Source: Chara braunii
Taxonomy: Eukaryota; Streptophyta; Charophyceae; Charales; Characeae
DNA length: 35,642 nucleotides
Assembly (NCBI GenBank): GCA_003427395.1
Contig: BFEA01000028.1
Location: 1,594,003 to 1,629,644 of the forward strand
Direction of reading: 5' to 3'
The position numbers and the translations under genes are program-made. Under the pieces are notes generated by a model that did no database searches, was not told the origin of the DNA, and was given only the letters and a program-made list of their open reading frames with translations. Shown here one piece after another: positions 18,139-29,376 of this stretch; position 1 is the stretch's first letter, and each line of letters begins with the position of its first letter.

Positions 18139-19278
18139 CTACTTCATATGTAAAATGGATTCTAACCAGGAACGAGGTGTTCCCAGTCCGAGTAACCGGC
18201 TATCCTTTTTCTGATTTCTTTTTTTCCATCCTCATGTAAATTGATGGGTATACGTATATACAAGGCCGGAGCTCCGATACGTGACGGAGCTCTGCGGCCG
18301 ATTGAATGGCAGTGGAACCTCCCTAGGCGCTGAGGGACAACTGGGAGGCAGGGAGGGGGGAACGGCGGACAACTCAGCAATTGCTGTGAGCTGGGAGTAG
18401 GGTAGATTGGAAAATAGTTTGTCGCCCTCTACATGGGTAGATCTTAATACATGCTGTGACCTGGCTGCTAATTAGGCGGACAGTCAATGCCCTTGTGAGA
18501 GGGCAATCAGTGCTGTTCTGCCAGGTATACTTTCTCTGATCTTGTCAGTGGGACGCTGGACCCGGTTTCGAGCAGGTGATGCTCCCCACCAATAGATTCA
18601 AGTTGGAGCCATCTTTAAACTGGGGCTTGCTATTGGAGGATGCTCGTATCACCTCCAATAACAGGCTGCCGCAGATGTTTTGTCAAAAAGGAGTATGCCG
18701 GAAGAAAAGGCTACACATTGCGTAGAACTAATGTCTGTGACAAGTTGATTGCATAGAACAGGTTTATAAGGCACTTAAACCACCAGTACAGCCGGGGCTA
18801 TAGTCGCTACACTGCGCGCCAAGCTCTACCGAATTGCCAGCAGCGCACCTTTTTGCTTTGTTGGCTGGCGCTGGCGGCCATTCGGTTTGTGTTTGTGCTA
18901 GGGGCGGCTATGCCGAAGGAAGGAAGAGGTTCTTGAGGCGAGATGGCAAGCATAAATGGAGACAAGGCATACCCAATGGTCTCCATCATAGGGCATGTGC
19001 TTGGTGAGTAAGGGGAAGTATCCTCCTGACGAGGCTGCTCACTGGGCAGCTGAAACCGGTAGGGGTGAGGCTGCCAGACTGTGGAAGGATTCTATGCAAG
19101 ATGTTGTAGATCTCGCGGGGAATCTTCTGAGATGAATATATGTTCATTTTTCGATTGCTCAACTGATGATGAGAGTTTGACACAGTTTGTACTTATTGAG
19201 TATTTCCAACTCTTGTTATCAATATGTTTGCTCGTGAATGCATGTGCCATAGTCCAAGATTATTGGTTGACCATATAT
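18139..19278. other. Unassigned stretch
   Basis: Short inverted segments occur (CCTCCAATA and TATTGGAGG near 18634-18660), along with a TTAAACCACCAGTACAG motif at 18776 shared with other fragments in the window. No coding exon or RNA gene was recognised. Confidence 0.5.
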
Positions 19279-19400
19279 GGGCCTCGCTGCACTACTCTTG
19301 AAATGGACAAAAGACAAAAATCATGGCCGTGTATCTTTCCATATTCTAGCGGAAGATTCACTCTCGTTTTGCACATTTTGAGAGTAGTGCAGCGAGGCCC
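19279..19400. mobile_element. 122-bp MITE, GGGCCTCGCTGCAC family
   Basis: It has perfect 20-bp TIRs: GGGCCTCGCTGCACTACTCT at the left and the exact reverse complement at 19381-19400. The interior has GTGTATCTTTCCATATTCTA and GAAGATTCACTCTCGTTTTG blocks shared with 14794-15124 and 29150-29325. It is non-coding. Confidence 0.85.
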
Positions 19401-21078
19401 TATAGCATATAGCTACAATATTGGAAGACTATGGTATGTTAAACCACGATTACAAAAACTTGGAAGTCCAAAGATTCAACATTAAGTTCCCCCGCGGCGG
19501 GAGTGGTCTCTATGTCGTAGAATGAAATCTGCGTTGTGCAGATGCAAAGACCCCTTCCCGATTACCGATGAGAGGAATTTTCTAGTGTATCTTCATGCTA
19601 ATGCTGATGTATGCTGATCAGTCACTCGCTTATCACATTGGGCTCCAGAAGCCTGAGCCGCGAAATGTTTGGATTAGGTGATGAATGTCTACAAGGCTGG
19701 GGACGTGTACTGGCGGCTTAAACCACCACTGCTGAAGAGTCTATTCGCGGAACCGAAAAACTCTTCCAACCTCAGCCTGCTCAGCCTGAGACGTTGTGGT
19801 TGCCGGCAGTGCCGGGTCACAGCGATGCTGATTGATGTATGCATTCAGTTTGCGCGAATTCGTTTCGGTGAGCAAGAGTTTTTTTTTTCTGAACTTTTCA
19901 AATATTTTCCCTAATGCATTGGAAGGAACCTTGCATTTCTGATCGTTTCCAGGATTTCTTTTGTCAGCGGCGATGAGGAATAAGATTTAAAATCAACCCC
20001 CTGTGACACCCGACCTCACGCCCAGTGCGACTTCCTGTTTCGGAGCGGGAGGGGGCCCGGAAGCGCGTGAAAGGGGTGTGCCAAGGATTTTTGGAAAGTG
20101 GGGTGGAGTCCCAGGTTGGAACTGGGATCACTCGCGTCAAGTTTGAAGGACAGAAAGGCAAGTGACTCATCGAAGAACCAGGCTTCTTGATCCAGTTCTC
20201 AGAACTGGGTGGCTATGTCCAACGGCCCCGTCGCCTGGGCTGAATTTGGATCCGGATTGGGGGAACACAGTGGCTGTCTCGCTGGGCCAACACTTGTCGC
20301 CGGCGGCCTTCACAGATCTCAGAGTCTGACGTGGATGGCCTCAGCCACAGGGTATGCTCCCCTCCTTCAGCTTTGGAACGGGTTCGTCGGACAAATCCCG
20401 CGGCTCGGTCGAAGTTACACTGTTGGCACTGAGAGCATAACCTTCGCGGCCAGTAAGAGGCTATCGCGTTCCAGGGGGCAACTACCAGAGTGTGGTAAGG
20501 AAGGAGGCGATAGAAGGGAGGGAACTCATTGGTTATGGCGACGAATCCCGGGGCCAAGAAGGACATGTGATCGAGCGTATTGGGACTAATTGGGATTCGG
20601 GGATTTTTCCCTATAACCTGCTCGAAATCCCATGAGCACACCCTATCGTTCTGTTTCAAAGACAGAAAGGCAGGAAGTCCCAACCTCGATTGTGAAGAAA
20701 GATGGTCATTTTCCTAGTATTCCCGGTACTCAGGGTCTCTTAGACAGTCATCCACAATGGAAGGTCGATGTTCATCTTTCGAGAGAGAACTTGGGTCCAT
20801 GTATTCGCGGGCTTGCGATGTAGTCTAGTCAGAGGTAGGTCATGTAGACACGTGTATACGCGGGGACTTCCTTAGTCGTTCATATATACGCACTCACAAG
20901 ATGTGTCTCCGACAGGTTGGAAGACAGTCCACCTCGTATTTTTGACGAATCTGAGTTACGCATGCATCTATTTTCAGTCACCACTATCATTCACAATTCA
21001 GCACGGTCTCAATATCTAATCAAACAACCCACTTCGACATACGGATATGCAAAAAGGAGAGAAGAATCAGACCATCGT
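19401..21078. other. Unassigned stretch, possible LTR-derived sequence
   Basis: No gene was recognised. TGTGACACCCGACC at 20002 looks like the start of a plant Ty3/Gypsy LTR, but no second copy is present to confirm one. Overlapping open frames on both strands (20209-20589, 20213-20683) match no family I know. Confidence 0.4.
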
Positions 21079-21375
21079 TCAAGGTCATGCAACCATATAA
21101 TCCCTGAGCTTAGTACTAAGGCCTTCATAGTTCTTAATACAACCATTTATTTGATCGAAGCAACAATAACCTTGTATACTTTTCTTCCTAAAACAGGAAA
21201 GAGGCGAGGGAGGAGGGGACAAATTTATACAAGTATACAAGGTTATTATTGCTTCGATTAAATAAATGGTTGTATTAAGAACTATGAAGGCGTTACTACT
21301 AAGCTTAGGGATTGTATGGTTGCATGAACTTGAACGAAAGAGGCGAGGGAGGAGGAGACAAATTCATACATCATC
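21079..21375. repeat. Nested inverted and direct repeat
   Basis: An arm of about 105 bp (21079-21182, with GCAACCATATAATCCCTGAG, CTTCATAGTTCTTAATACAA and CAATAACCTTGTATACTT) is repeated in reverse complement at 21233-21336. The spacer (GGAAAGAGGCGAGGGAGGAG, then ACAAATTTATACA) is repeated directly after the second arm (GAAAGAGGCGAGGGAGGAG, then ACAAATTCATACA). The order is arm, module, inverted arm, module. Confidence 0.88.
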
Positions 21376-22085
21376 AGTGCACGACGAAGCGAAAAAAAAT
21401 ATGAGAAAACCGCAAGCAAAAATGACCAATGTCGGAAGTAAAATTATATAGAGGGTTTGTATAGAACAAGAAAAGCATCACTCCAGCACACCACTCTCTC
21501 TCTCTCTTTCTGCGTTCCTCCGATGTGGGCAGTCCGTCGCCTCACACCTGTCAACACCACATAATCGTCACCCCGCTTAGTTCGAGTCTGCAAGCCAAGT
21601 TCGCCCGTGTGCCACAGTCCTTCACGACCACACGTCAACCCCGCATACTCAACACCAGCCCGTCGGATCGCCCAACTCCCTACTCACCGTCTTGCTCCTA
21701 CCTGTTAGCCGATGCCCTCGACCGCACTAACTTCAAAGTCTGATTAGAGAGCGAATTAGTCGCGCTTGCAGAATTTATAGCACTTAGTATCCGAACGAGA
21801 TAACCGGGATATCGCTGAAGTGGAAGAGAAGAGGAAATGCCTACAGCTGCATGGTCGGGCCGCGGCGTGGGGATTGTAGCCACTCTCCACGCATCGGCAC
21901 AATCATGCACTGCCTTGGCCAATGAGACGAAGAGAAAGGAGGGCACGCAAGAAAGTCAAGAAAGGAAGGACTACAGTTACACCCCCGCCCACCAAGAAGA
22001 GATTTCAGTTACGCATAAAATTAAGGCGCGGTGAGGACAGAGCACAGAACATATGCAGCACAGTGCGTGCGAGTAGGGAGCATCG
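21376..22085. other. Unassigned flank of the Gypsy relic
   Basis: This region has mixed short open frames with basic residues (such as 21922-22131) and no recognised domain. It abuts the left LTR-like repeat. Confidence 0.4.
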
Positions 22086-22454
22086 TGCAGTTACATCCAA
22101 AAATTACGATGCTCTGAAATCCCTAGCCTAATTAAATTATTAAAGTCCTATTGCGAAAAGAAATTTTGAGAATCTGTGTAAGTTCAAAATTCAAAAGAGA
22201 AATTCAAAAAGATTCCCCGCGTGGCGATCACGCTAAAAATTCCCCGCCCAGTTTCATCAACCACAAAGAAAGAAAGAGGTTGCGTCAGCAATTATTTCAG
22301 CGTTGCTATGGCGCGTCCTACCAACCGTCACGGATCCATTTTTTTTCGAAAGAAAGGGGGGGTTACTGGTGCAATTGAGCCGGACCCCTTCTTTCCCAAC
22401 CCCTAGGATACCATTGCACAGAAGATGGCGCTCATCAAAAAAGAGATCGTCACA
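22086..22454 (-). repeat. LTR-like direct repeat, left copy (369 bp)
   Basis: This copy is similar along its whole length to 29377-29740, in the same orientation. Read on the minus strand it begins TGTGACGATCTC and ends AACTGCA, so it has TG...CA ends. Shared blocks include TGTGTAAGTTCAAAATTCAA, TATGGCGCGTCCTACCAACC and AGAAGATGGCGCTCATCAAA. Flanking the minus-strand pol relic, it is a plausible 3' LTR. No polypurine tract or target duplication is evident next to it. Confidence 0.5.
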
Positions 22455-25030
22455 TATGTGACGTCTAGGGCTTCCAATCTTGTGCAAGCTCCCTCTTGCA
22501 CACACAAATCCCGATGATTCCGCCAAAAATGGAGATGGAAACAATAGCATGAGATGTTGAACTTATACGTGTCAATTACCGTACGATAACAATGTGGATG
22601 TCATCCATATGACACGTGTAAATTTCGCCCCGGATCTACCTATTATGAGGGAATGGTAGCCTTATGACAGGAGGAGGAGGAGGAGGAGGGTAGGATTGCG
22701 GAAGAGGAGGTAGGAAGCGTCGCGGCTCCGATCTCCGGTGGGGAGCAAAGTATAGTGGATGGTTCGATGAATGCAGGGGAACCACTGACCCTGATGCGGA
22801 AGCAAGGCCAAGTAGTCGGGATAGAGGGTGCAAACTTCAAAGGGTGTGGAGGATGGCAGCACAAAATTCTTCATAATCGTGGCACGCAAGGATAGTCCTC
22901 GTGATTATACAATAAACTTCTTTAGTATTATGATCGCGCCACGCTATGCTAAAGAAAAGGATATGGAGATGAAAGGAGGTTACGAGAGTGCGAGTGGTTG
23001 GATGCGAGAAGGTGTTGGCGATGAGTCGAGTGGAGTAGAGTGGATAGAATAGGGAAGGTGGAAAGGGGTGCTAGCTGAGAGTTAATAGCGGATGGTGTTC
23101 GAGTTGGTGGAGGGTAAGGTAATCAAGGGGATGGCGGGAGAATGATTGAGGACGAAGCCCGATCGTCCTTATCTCTACGTATGCAAATGGTGGGCCGTAG
23201 ATGAGTGGATTGAGGCGGCAAAGAGCTTCTTCTTCTTTGTTTGCTGCTAGATTCCTCTGTAGCCGCCACGCCATCTTGCCCAGAGTCCTCCTTTGCCGAC
23301 TCCTGATCCCGTGTGGGATCACCTTGTAAAAGCAGCGTCGATAATCTGGTCGATTGTTCCACGGGCCGCTTTCCCTCCGCCTTTTCTGTGCGGCTGCCTC
23401 GTCCTCTTCCTCGCTCTGCTCGCTTGAGCTGCTCTTCCCGCCCGACTCGCTCTCGCTGTGCTCGCTATCGTCGGGATCGCTTGACTCTGCCTCTGAGCTC
23501 TTTTCTTCCTCTTCCTCTTCCACACTCTCTTGCACTCTAGTTGGATGCCAGAAATCAAGATTGGTTATATCGTTCGGAATCGGGTAATTACCCGATGATG
23601 GGTAATAGCAATTGTCCGCGTCGATCTCAGAGCAAGGCGACCACAACAGATGTGGTGCTAGAGTCCGTGTCAAAGTGGTGGGTGCAGGACGCTTGTCGCG
23701 GTGAGAGAGGACGTTGAGTGGTAGACCGTCGAGAAGCTGCGTACACAAATAATTCACATGCAATTGGCTCCAAATGATCTATCCCCACCTTTTCGAAAAG
23801 AACTCCCAACAACTCGCCTTCCATATCTGTCCTTAATGCGTGGATTGCCAACAACTCCACTTCATCGTAGGGGATCTCGTCCTTGTCGGCCCCGGCTGGC
23901 TGCTCGGCCCAGTGGAATATGATCCATTAGGCAGAAGTTGAGCGCTACATAAGCGTTCCACCACTCTCTCCACTTGGCCGCTTCTAGAAATGGCACGTCC
24001 AGCTGCTCGATCGGGAAGGATAGATGGGCGTCGATGGGGGATTGCTAGAGAATGGGGAAGTCTGAAGGGATCCCAAAAGTCGAAAGACGGTGCTGGTTCA
24101 TTGAGGTTGTGCAAAACGGATAAGGAATGAGCCCCTCGGGCGCCGTCCGATGAATTCAGATATGGTTCAAGTCGACGACGTTAGTGTCAACAACCCGATC
24201 TCCAGGTCGTGCTAGAAGTTGTATCCACTCGGTCGTAAGGTCCCGTGCCCAAATCCGCAACTGTCGAAGAACCCCTATCTGAGTCCCTTTATGCGGCGTT
24301 GTAAGATCGTCGTTGAAGTAGACAACCACAGACATGTGGTTGACTCCTGGCGTGGACAGTCGCAGGAAGGCCGATGCCTCAACCAACACCCTTGCTTTGT
24401 CAGAGCTACGAACGAATCGAAACTTTGCCGCCGCGTGTACAGCCGTCGTACTGAAGAAGGCCGCAAATCGGAGAAGATCGGGGCTCAACCTCGGATGTTG
24501 CACTTGTCGAATAGACGAGACGTGTCCCCCTAGCCTCAACATACGATCACTAATCACCAAGCTCATGATGAAAGGGGAGAGAGAGAAGGTGAAGACCAAG
24601 AAGAGGGAGAATAACATTTTTCAAGATCGTTGCTTTCCCACTCAGAAGTTTGAGGTGAGTTAGGAGGAGGTGAGACATACGAAGAGATATGCAAAGGTCG
24701 AAGATAAGACAAGTGGCGAATGATTGGCCTAGCTGATCGGCTACTCGACACCTTCAGAGCAAGGCGCGCACCATGTGCACTCCGTTAGGACCAAGTTTGA
24801 CTACGTCGAATTACCCGAAGAATCATGGCGCTAGCTTGCCCTGACGAGCACCCCCCTAATTTATACTGGGGCCGAGGCCCAACATTCTCATTTCGAGCCT
24901 CGTAGCTTCGGATTTGTCGGTCATGGGTCATTTCGGTCATTCGCTATCTTTTCCAGGCTAACCGAGGGAGGGTCTTTTTCATTCACTCCGGATGGCGCGT
25001 GGCCTTTTCCTTAGCCGTTGTCCCCGTAGA
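22455..25030 (-). other. Region downstream of pol, uncharacterised open frames
   Basis: It lies between the integrase region and the left LTR-like repeat. The longest minus-strand frame (23071-23763, 230 codons) has a strongly acidic Glu/Ser/Asp stretch followed by a basic Arg-rich segment (RQRRTLGKMAWRLQRN). A second frame (24156-24617, 153 codons) has a hydrophobic N-terminus. I recognise no domain. They may be a broken extra reading frame of the retroelement or fragments of an unrelated gene. Confidence 0.4.
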
Positions 25031-25745
25031 TCACCGTTCCAATGTCATTTCGTCGTTCAGGCTAGGTAGAGCTACGCAGGCTAGGCTATTAGTTCGTAAT
25101 TGAAACGAGGATAGACCGGTAGACTCGTGAGGTGTCCCCCGATGGATGGCCAGGATATGATCTACTGTATTAGGCGAAGGCCTTGTGTCTCTAACTGCGA
25201 TACTCCGTCGAAGGGCAGTTTTGATAACTCGGTTGGCGTTCTCTACAAGGCCGTTTGATTGTGGTATATGAAAGGTTGTATTCTGAATGAAGACACCATG
25301 TATGACCAGGCTCCTCAAGACTTCCCATCGGAACTCTGCTCCATTGTCTGTTAGGATGTCCTCGATGTTGTGATGCATTTTGAGGAAATGGTTGATATAT
25401 CACACAACTTTTGTCGTCTGTCTCGTTTCGCATGGATAGGCCTCGATCCATTTAGAGAAATGGTCTACGGAAACAAAGACTTAATACTCACAATTATTCG
25501 TCCTAGGGGGAACGACAATGTGTGTTGTGTCCATACTAACCTTTTAAAACGGTTGATCGACTATCGTTGGCACGATGGACTTACGTGGTTGAATCAGCGT
25601 TTTATCCGCCGCACCGACTAGACAATTTTTTACGATGAACTTAACATCGTCCTTAATATTGGACCAATACCGTTCATTCGTGTCAATGGCCGACTCGGTA
25701 ATCATGACAGCAAAATGAGCAGCGGTTTCTTCATGGGCCGACCTA
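25031..25745 (-). pseudogene. Integrase region of the Gypsy relic
   Basis: The zinc-binding segment is visible as HEETAAHF...CLVG, where the last Cys of the HHCC motif is replaced by Gly. The catalytic core follows: SMDTTH (first Asp), LTDNGAEF (second Asp) and SNGLVEN (Glu), so the D,D,E triad itself is still readable. Stops interrupt the frame before KVSMDTT, after CEY and before YINHFL. Confidence 0.85.
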
Positions 25746-26399
25746 ACCTAGTCATACCTCATGAACGAATGTGGTACTGACATCAAAATCCCACTCCCAT
25801 CCGTTTTTCGGTTTTCTAATCGTCCTTCGTTCCACCTATAATCCTGTGCCCTTTCATTGGCTCGCCTCCGATCCTCCTTGGGGAATTCTGAGAGAGAGTT
25901 TCTGGCAACCATAGCTATTAGGACGACATATGTCCATACCTTGGCACGCCAAAATCTGCTTGTCTTTTCCAATCCCTTGGAAGTGACTTCGAGGAATCGA
26001 GCCTCCGTCGGAATCTTGTCGGTTTGACACAAGGGACCCAACCACGCCGTCTCCGTGTTCCTACATTGAATGCAAAACTCGTGGGCTCTAGAGATACCCC
26101 GCTCATAGTCTACCCAATTGACGTACCCTTCTTCACGTGGGTGCATAGAGACTGAATAAACCCACGAGATTGCTTCGCAGAAATAGCAAAATTTATCAGG
26201 TAAGGAGAGAAAAGAAGAAGAGGTAGGAGAGAGAGGAGTCTCCCTGGTACCTCCTCCGTTTGCCGCCATAGGACCACGTGTCACTTCCCTGTCTGTCGAG
26301 GAAGAACTTTCACCTTGCCATACGTTGGTCCCTTTGGTGGCTCCAATTCCTTCCACGGTGTAATCTCTTCTCCATGCGGCACCCTGCCTGGTCAGTGCA

Positions 26400-27020
26400 A
26401 ACGTGTCAAACTGTCCGTGTTCCCATGTTTCTCTGTCTTCCGATGAACAATATCGAAGTCGTGCTCTTGCAGCCTCACTGCCCATTGCCCAATCATCCCC
26501 GTGTAATTGGTGAGCTTCTTGAAGGCCAACAATGTCCCATGATCCGTTACAAGGAGGAACTTTTGTCCATATATTTACAAATGAAAATGTTGAATCCCCC
26601 AGACCACGGCATAACATTCCCCCAGAGGCATCAAATCGTTCCTTCGCCCGGTACTGTCCGAGATGTGTACTCGATGACGTGTTCTAAGTCGTCCTTTCCC
26701 TTTTGTGCTAGAATATCGAAGATCGCTTCGGGGTGCCGGTCTGTAATGAGCATGAACTGCTTCTCAGGATCGGGCCGAATTAGAAAAGGAGCTTAAGCCA
26801 GAGCATTTTTCAGAGCGGAAAATGTCTGCTTGCACTCCGCGTCCCAACTCAGTGGCTGGTCCTTCCGCAGGAGGATTGTCAGAGGCCGAGCGATTGCCGT
26901 GAAACGCTTGATAAATCGGCGGTAGTACATGACCAGTCCCAGAAAGGCTCGAACCTGAGTCAGTGACGTAGGCGTGGGCGCTTCTCGAACCACCTCGACC
27001 TTCCTCGAGCCCAGTCTCAA
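26400..27020 (-). pseudogene. RT connection / RNase H region of the Gypsy relic
   Basis: VRAFLGLVMYYRRFIKRFT, ARPLT and QTFSALKNAL are hallmark Ty3/Gypsy sequence after the RT palm. A stop follows KNALA, then PFLIRPDP and LITDRHPEAI, where ITD is the expected first catalytic Asp of RNase H. The long frame at 25748-26617 runs partly out of the original frame. Confidence 0.8.
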
Positions 27021-27146
27021 GCCTCCTCGGGTCCCGTCTTAAGCCTCCTCGTAGCCCAAGAACGAGATCTCGGAAAGGAAGAACTCGCTATTTTTTCACG
27101 CAATCTTGAATCCCGCGTCTCGCATCGCTCCAAGTGTTCATTCGAT

Positions 27147-27794
27147 GTGTTGCGTGTGCTCGTGAAATGGCTCGGAATGCACCAATATGTCATTCATATA
27201 CATAATGACGCAAAAGTTGATCATTCTCTGCGTCAACTGGGTCTCGTGTACAAAATTTTGAAAGGTTACATTCATTGCCCTCTGAAAAGTGACCAGTGCA
27301 TTACATATTCCTATGGGATATCGAATTCATTGCCACATGCCTTCAAACAACACAAATGTCGTCTTCGGTTTGTCTTCTTCCTTTACCAGGTTGTGATGAA
27401 ACCCGTGTTGAATATCAAACTTGCTAAAATAATTATCACACCCAACCGCATCCAACAAATCATCAATTTGGGGTAAGGGGTACACATCCTTAATCATGAT
27501 ATCAGTCAATTTTCGATAATCGATGCATATGCAAATCGACCCATTCTTTTTCGGGATCAAAACTATTGAAAAAGGCCATGGACCCGTAGCGGCCTCAATC
27601 CAGTCGGTTGCTTCGAACTCTCGGATACATTCTAATGTTGTTTTCATTTCCACAAGCGAATACCGGTACGATTTGCAATGTATGGGCGGGTGCATTCTTG
27701 TCTGGATTTCATGCTGAATTACAAGGAACATCCCGATATCTGCATCATCGACACGAATCGCCCCTTGGAATTCCGTTAGAATATCCGCAATCAT
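27147..27794 (-). pseudogene. Reverse transcriptase region of the Gypsy relic
   Basis: Fingers and palm motifs are visible: WPFSIVLIPKKNGSICICI, DYRKLTDIMIKDVYPLPQI and YFSKFDIQHGFH (first catalytic Asp). After a stop at GMWQ the frame continues with PIGICNALVTFQRAMN and IMYMNDILVHSE. The YXDD box therefore reads YMND, with its first Asp replaced by Asn. Confidence 0.88.
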
Positions 27795-28471
27795 CCGGTA
27801 AATTTCGTCAGGCAGGTATTAAGGCACATGCAGCTCGTAGGGTTGTCCGTGAAATGTGGCTTCCACCTGCTTAGTGTGAACAGTCCGGACGTCCTTAGGC
27901 AAAGGAGATGAGATAAACGAATTATCCGACCGCCAGAAAAATACCGTGGCAACCATTTGGGCATCCTCTTCTCTGATTGCCACGTGTCCTTCTGGAGTGA
28001 TTTCGTCCTCAATGTCCCAGGGGTCTACCGATTTTTTACAAATTTTTATTCTGATTTCAAAGAGAGAGGTGTCAAATCGCTCTGGGGGTCCGAAGCTTGA
28101 ATCTCGGCACCTTTGTGTAACAGGCAGATTTATTTTCCTGTTGTGAGCAGAGGTAGTCCCGTAACATTGCAATCCAGAAAGTGTGGGAGTAATGAAGTAG
28201 TCGCTTCGTACAAGGTTCGAGGGAATTCCCAAGAATCGGGCATCTTTGATACATGTACCAGCGGTTCTCCTTGGACTTGTATTCGGGTCCGTTGCAATTT
28301 TGCGTTTGTGAGGACGAACGTTTCCATCGTCTTTTGTTGAATCGGATAACGGGTTAGCCGACGTGTCAATTCCAAGACCATATGATCCGCTTCTTCTTCG
28401 CTTTCTAACTTCGTAAGGGGTGAGGTTGCAGAATCATCACGCACTGTATCTGATTCATCCATTGATTCTTC

Positions 28472-28741
28472 CTATAGTATGACCATTCGGAACGACCCTA
28501 CCGCTCCCGAGTGGGTCTTTTGGGTAGTTTTTTTCGTCGTTCGAAGGGTGAGGCGCATAAGAATTGTGTATGGCTTTCCCCCAGTATTTTTTAGGACCAC
28601 TAACCGTCGTTCAAAGTCCAGGTTGGCTTGCAGGGCATTAAGGGTTGGTAGTCCAATAAGAACGTCGTACGAGTTCACATTTAGAACTACCACATCTCCC
28701 AAGGCATGAACTTTCCCCAATCGGAAAGCGACATTAGCCAT
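28472..28741 (-). pseudogene. Retroviral-type aspartic protease C-terminal region
   Basis: DVVVLNVNSYDVLIGLPTLN is followed by ALQANLDFERRLVVL, which matches the C-terminal half of Ty3/Gypsy proteases (YDVILG...L). The catalytic D-S/T-G portion would lie upstream, but I could not find it in a clean frame. Confidence 0.7.
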
Positions 28742-28857
28742 CCTCCCTACCGCTCAGGTTTTCTCCTCGTTCGCAAAGATAAGATCATCGTTTTCGGTGA
28801 ATGGGATCAGATCTTTCTTTCTTCCCGCCCTTTCCATCACTCGTAGGGATATGGCTA

Positions 28858-29045
28858 TTGCCTTCCCCCGAACATAACACATATGCCTTGTAAACGAATA
28901 CAACGCATAGTGTGTTTTTTATTCGTTTACAACGTATACCGTGCGTTGTATTTGTTTACAACGTATACTGTGCGTTGTATTCGTTTACAACGCATATCGT
29001 GCGTTGTATTCGTTTACAATGCATATGCGTTATGTTTGAGTGAAC
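28858..29045. mobile_element. TIR element related to the 105-bp MITEs, with tandem interior
   Basis: The left end CCTTCCCCCGAACATAACAC then ATATGC and the right end GCATATGCGTTATGTTTGAG are inverted repeats, and the left is preceded by TA (28856-28857). The start resembles the CTTCCCCCGAACACAACG termini of the 15578/15759 elements. The interior is a ladder of about four units of about 29 bp built on GCGTTGTATTCGTTTACAAC. It lies between the protease relic and the right LTR-like repeat. Confidence 0.7.
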
Positions 29046-29149
29046 AGAACCAACTTTACCTTCACAAGGGGGTCGGGTCCAAGCTGTGTAGGCTCAATTC
29101 TGGACCACGGATGAGGGGCTCGGATCCTTGAGAAATAGGGTAAAAGATA

Positions 29150-29325
29150 AGTAGCGATGTACCTTTCCATGTTCTGGTTGGAGATTCATTTCTTTCCCCT
29201 ACTTGGGGCCTCACTCCACTCCTCGACAAATATGCAATGAGAATGAATCTTCTACTAAAACATGTAAAGATACAACCCTTTTCTATCTTTTATGTCTTCG
29301 TGACCACCGTAGCAGCGAGGCCTTG
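29150..29325. mobile_element. MITE fragment, GGGCCTCGCTGCAC family
   Basis: It contains GTACCTTTCCATGTTCTGG, GGGGCCTCACTCCACTCCTC, AATGAGAATGAATCTTCTAC and a right end GTAGCAGCGAGGCC. All correspond to blocks of the elements at 14794-15124 and 19279-19400. The ends are less clean here, so it is probably a rearranged or nested copy. Confidence 0.6.
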
Positions 29326-29376
29326 GTGAGTGTCTTAAACAAGTCCTAATTATCAAAGTCCTCCCAATCGCAGCGG

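Larger units (their letters stand above)
25031..28741 (-). pseudogene. pol: Ty3/Gypsy retrotransposon pol relic (PR-RT-RH-IN)
   Basis: On the minus strand the order is protease, reverse transcriptase, RNase H, integrase, which is the Ty3/Gypsy order (Copia elements have integrase before RT). Domain-specific motifs are described under the separate entries. In-frame stops and frame changes interrupt every domain, the RT active-site motif reads YMND instead of YXDD, and no gag was found upstream of the protease. The copy is dead. Flanking repeats at 22086-22454 and 29377-29740 may be its LTRs. MITE-like insertions occupy the space where the 5' end should be (28858-29330). Confidence 0.88.

Noticed and set aside
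20209-20683. Overlapping open frames on both strands as genes
   Set aside because: Neither strand's product shows a recognisable motif, and overlapping antisense frames of this size are expected in GC-balanced sequence.
20002-20912. Possible Gypsy LTR starting TGTGACACCC
   Set aside because: Only one copy is in the window and no defined end, primer-binding site or target duplication was seen.
25748-26617. 289-codon minus-strand open frame as a separate gene
   Set aside because: It overlaps the RNase H to integrase linker of the Gypsy relic and partly follows a shifted frame.
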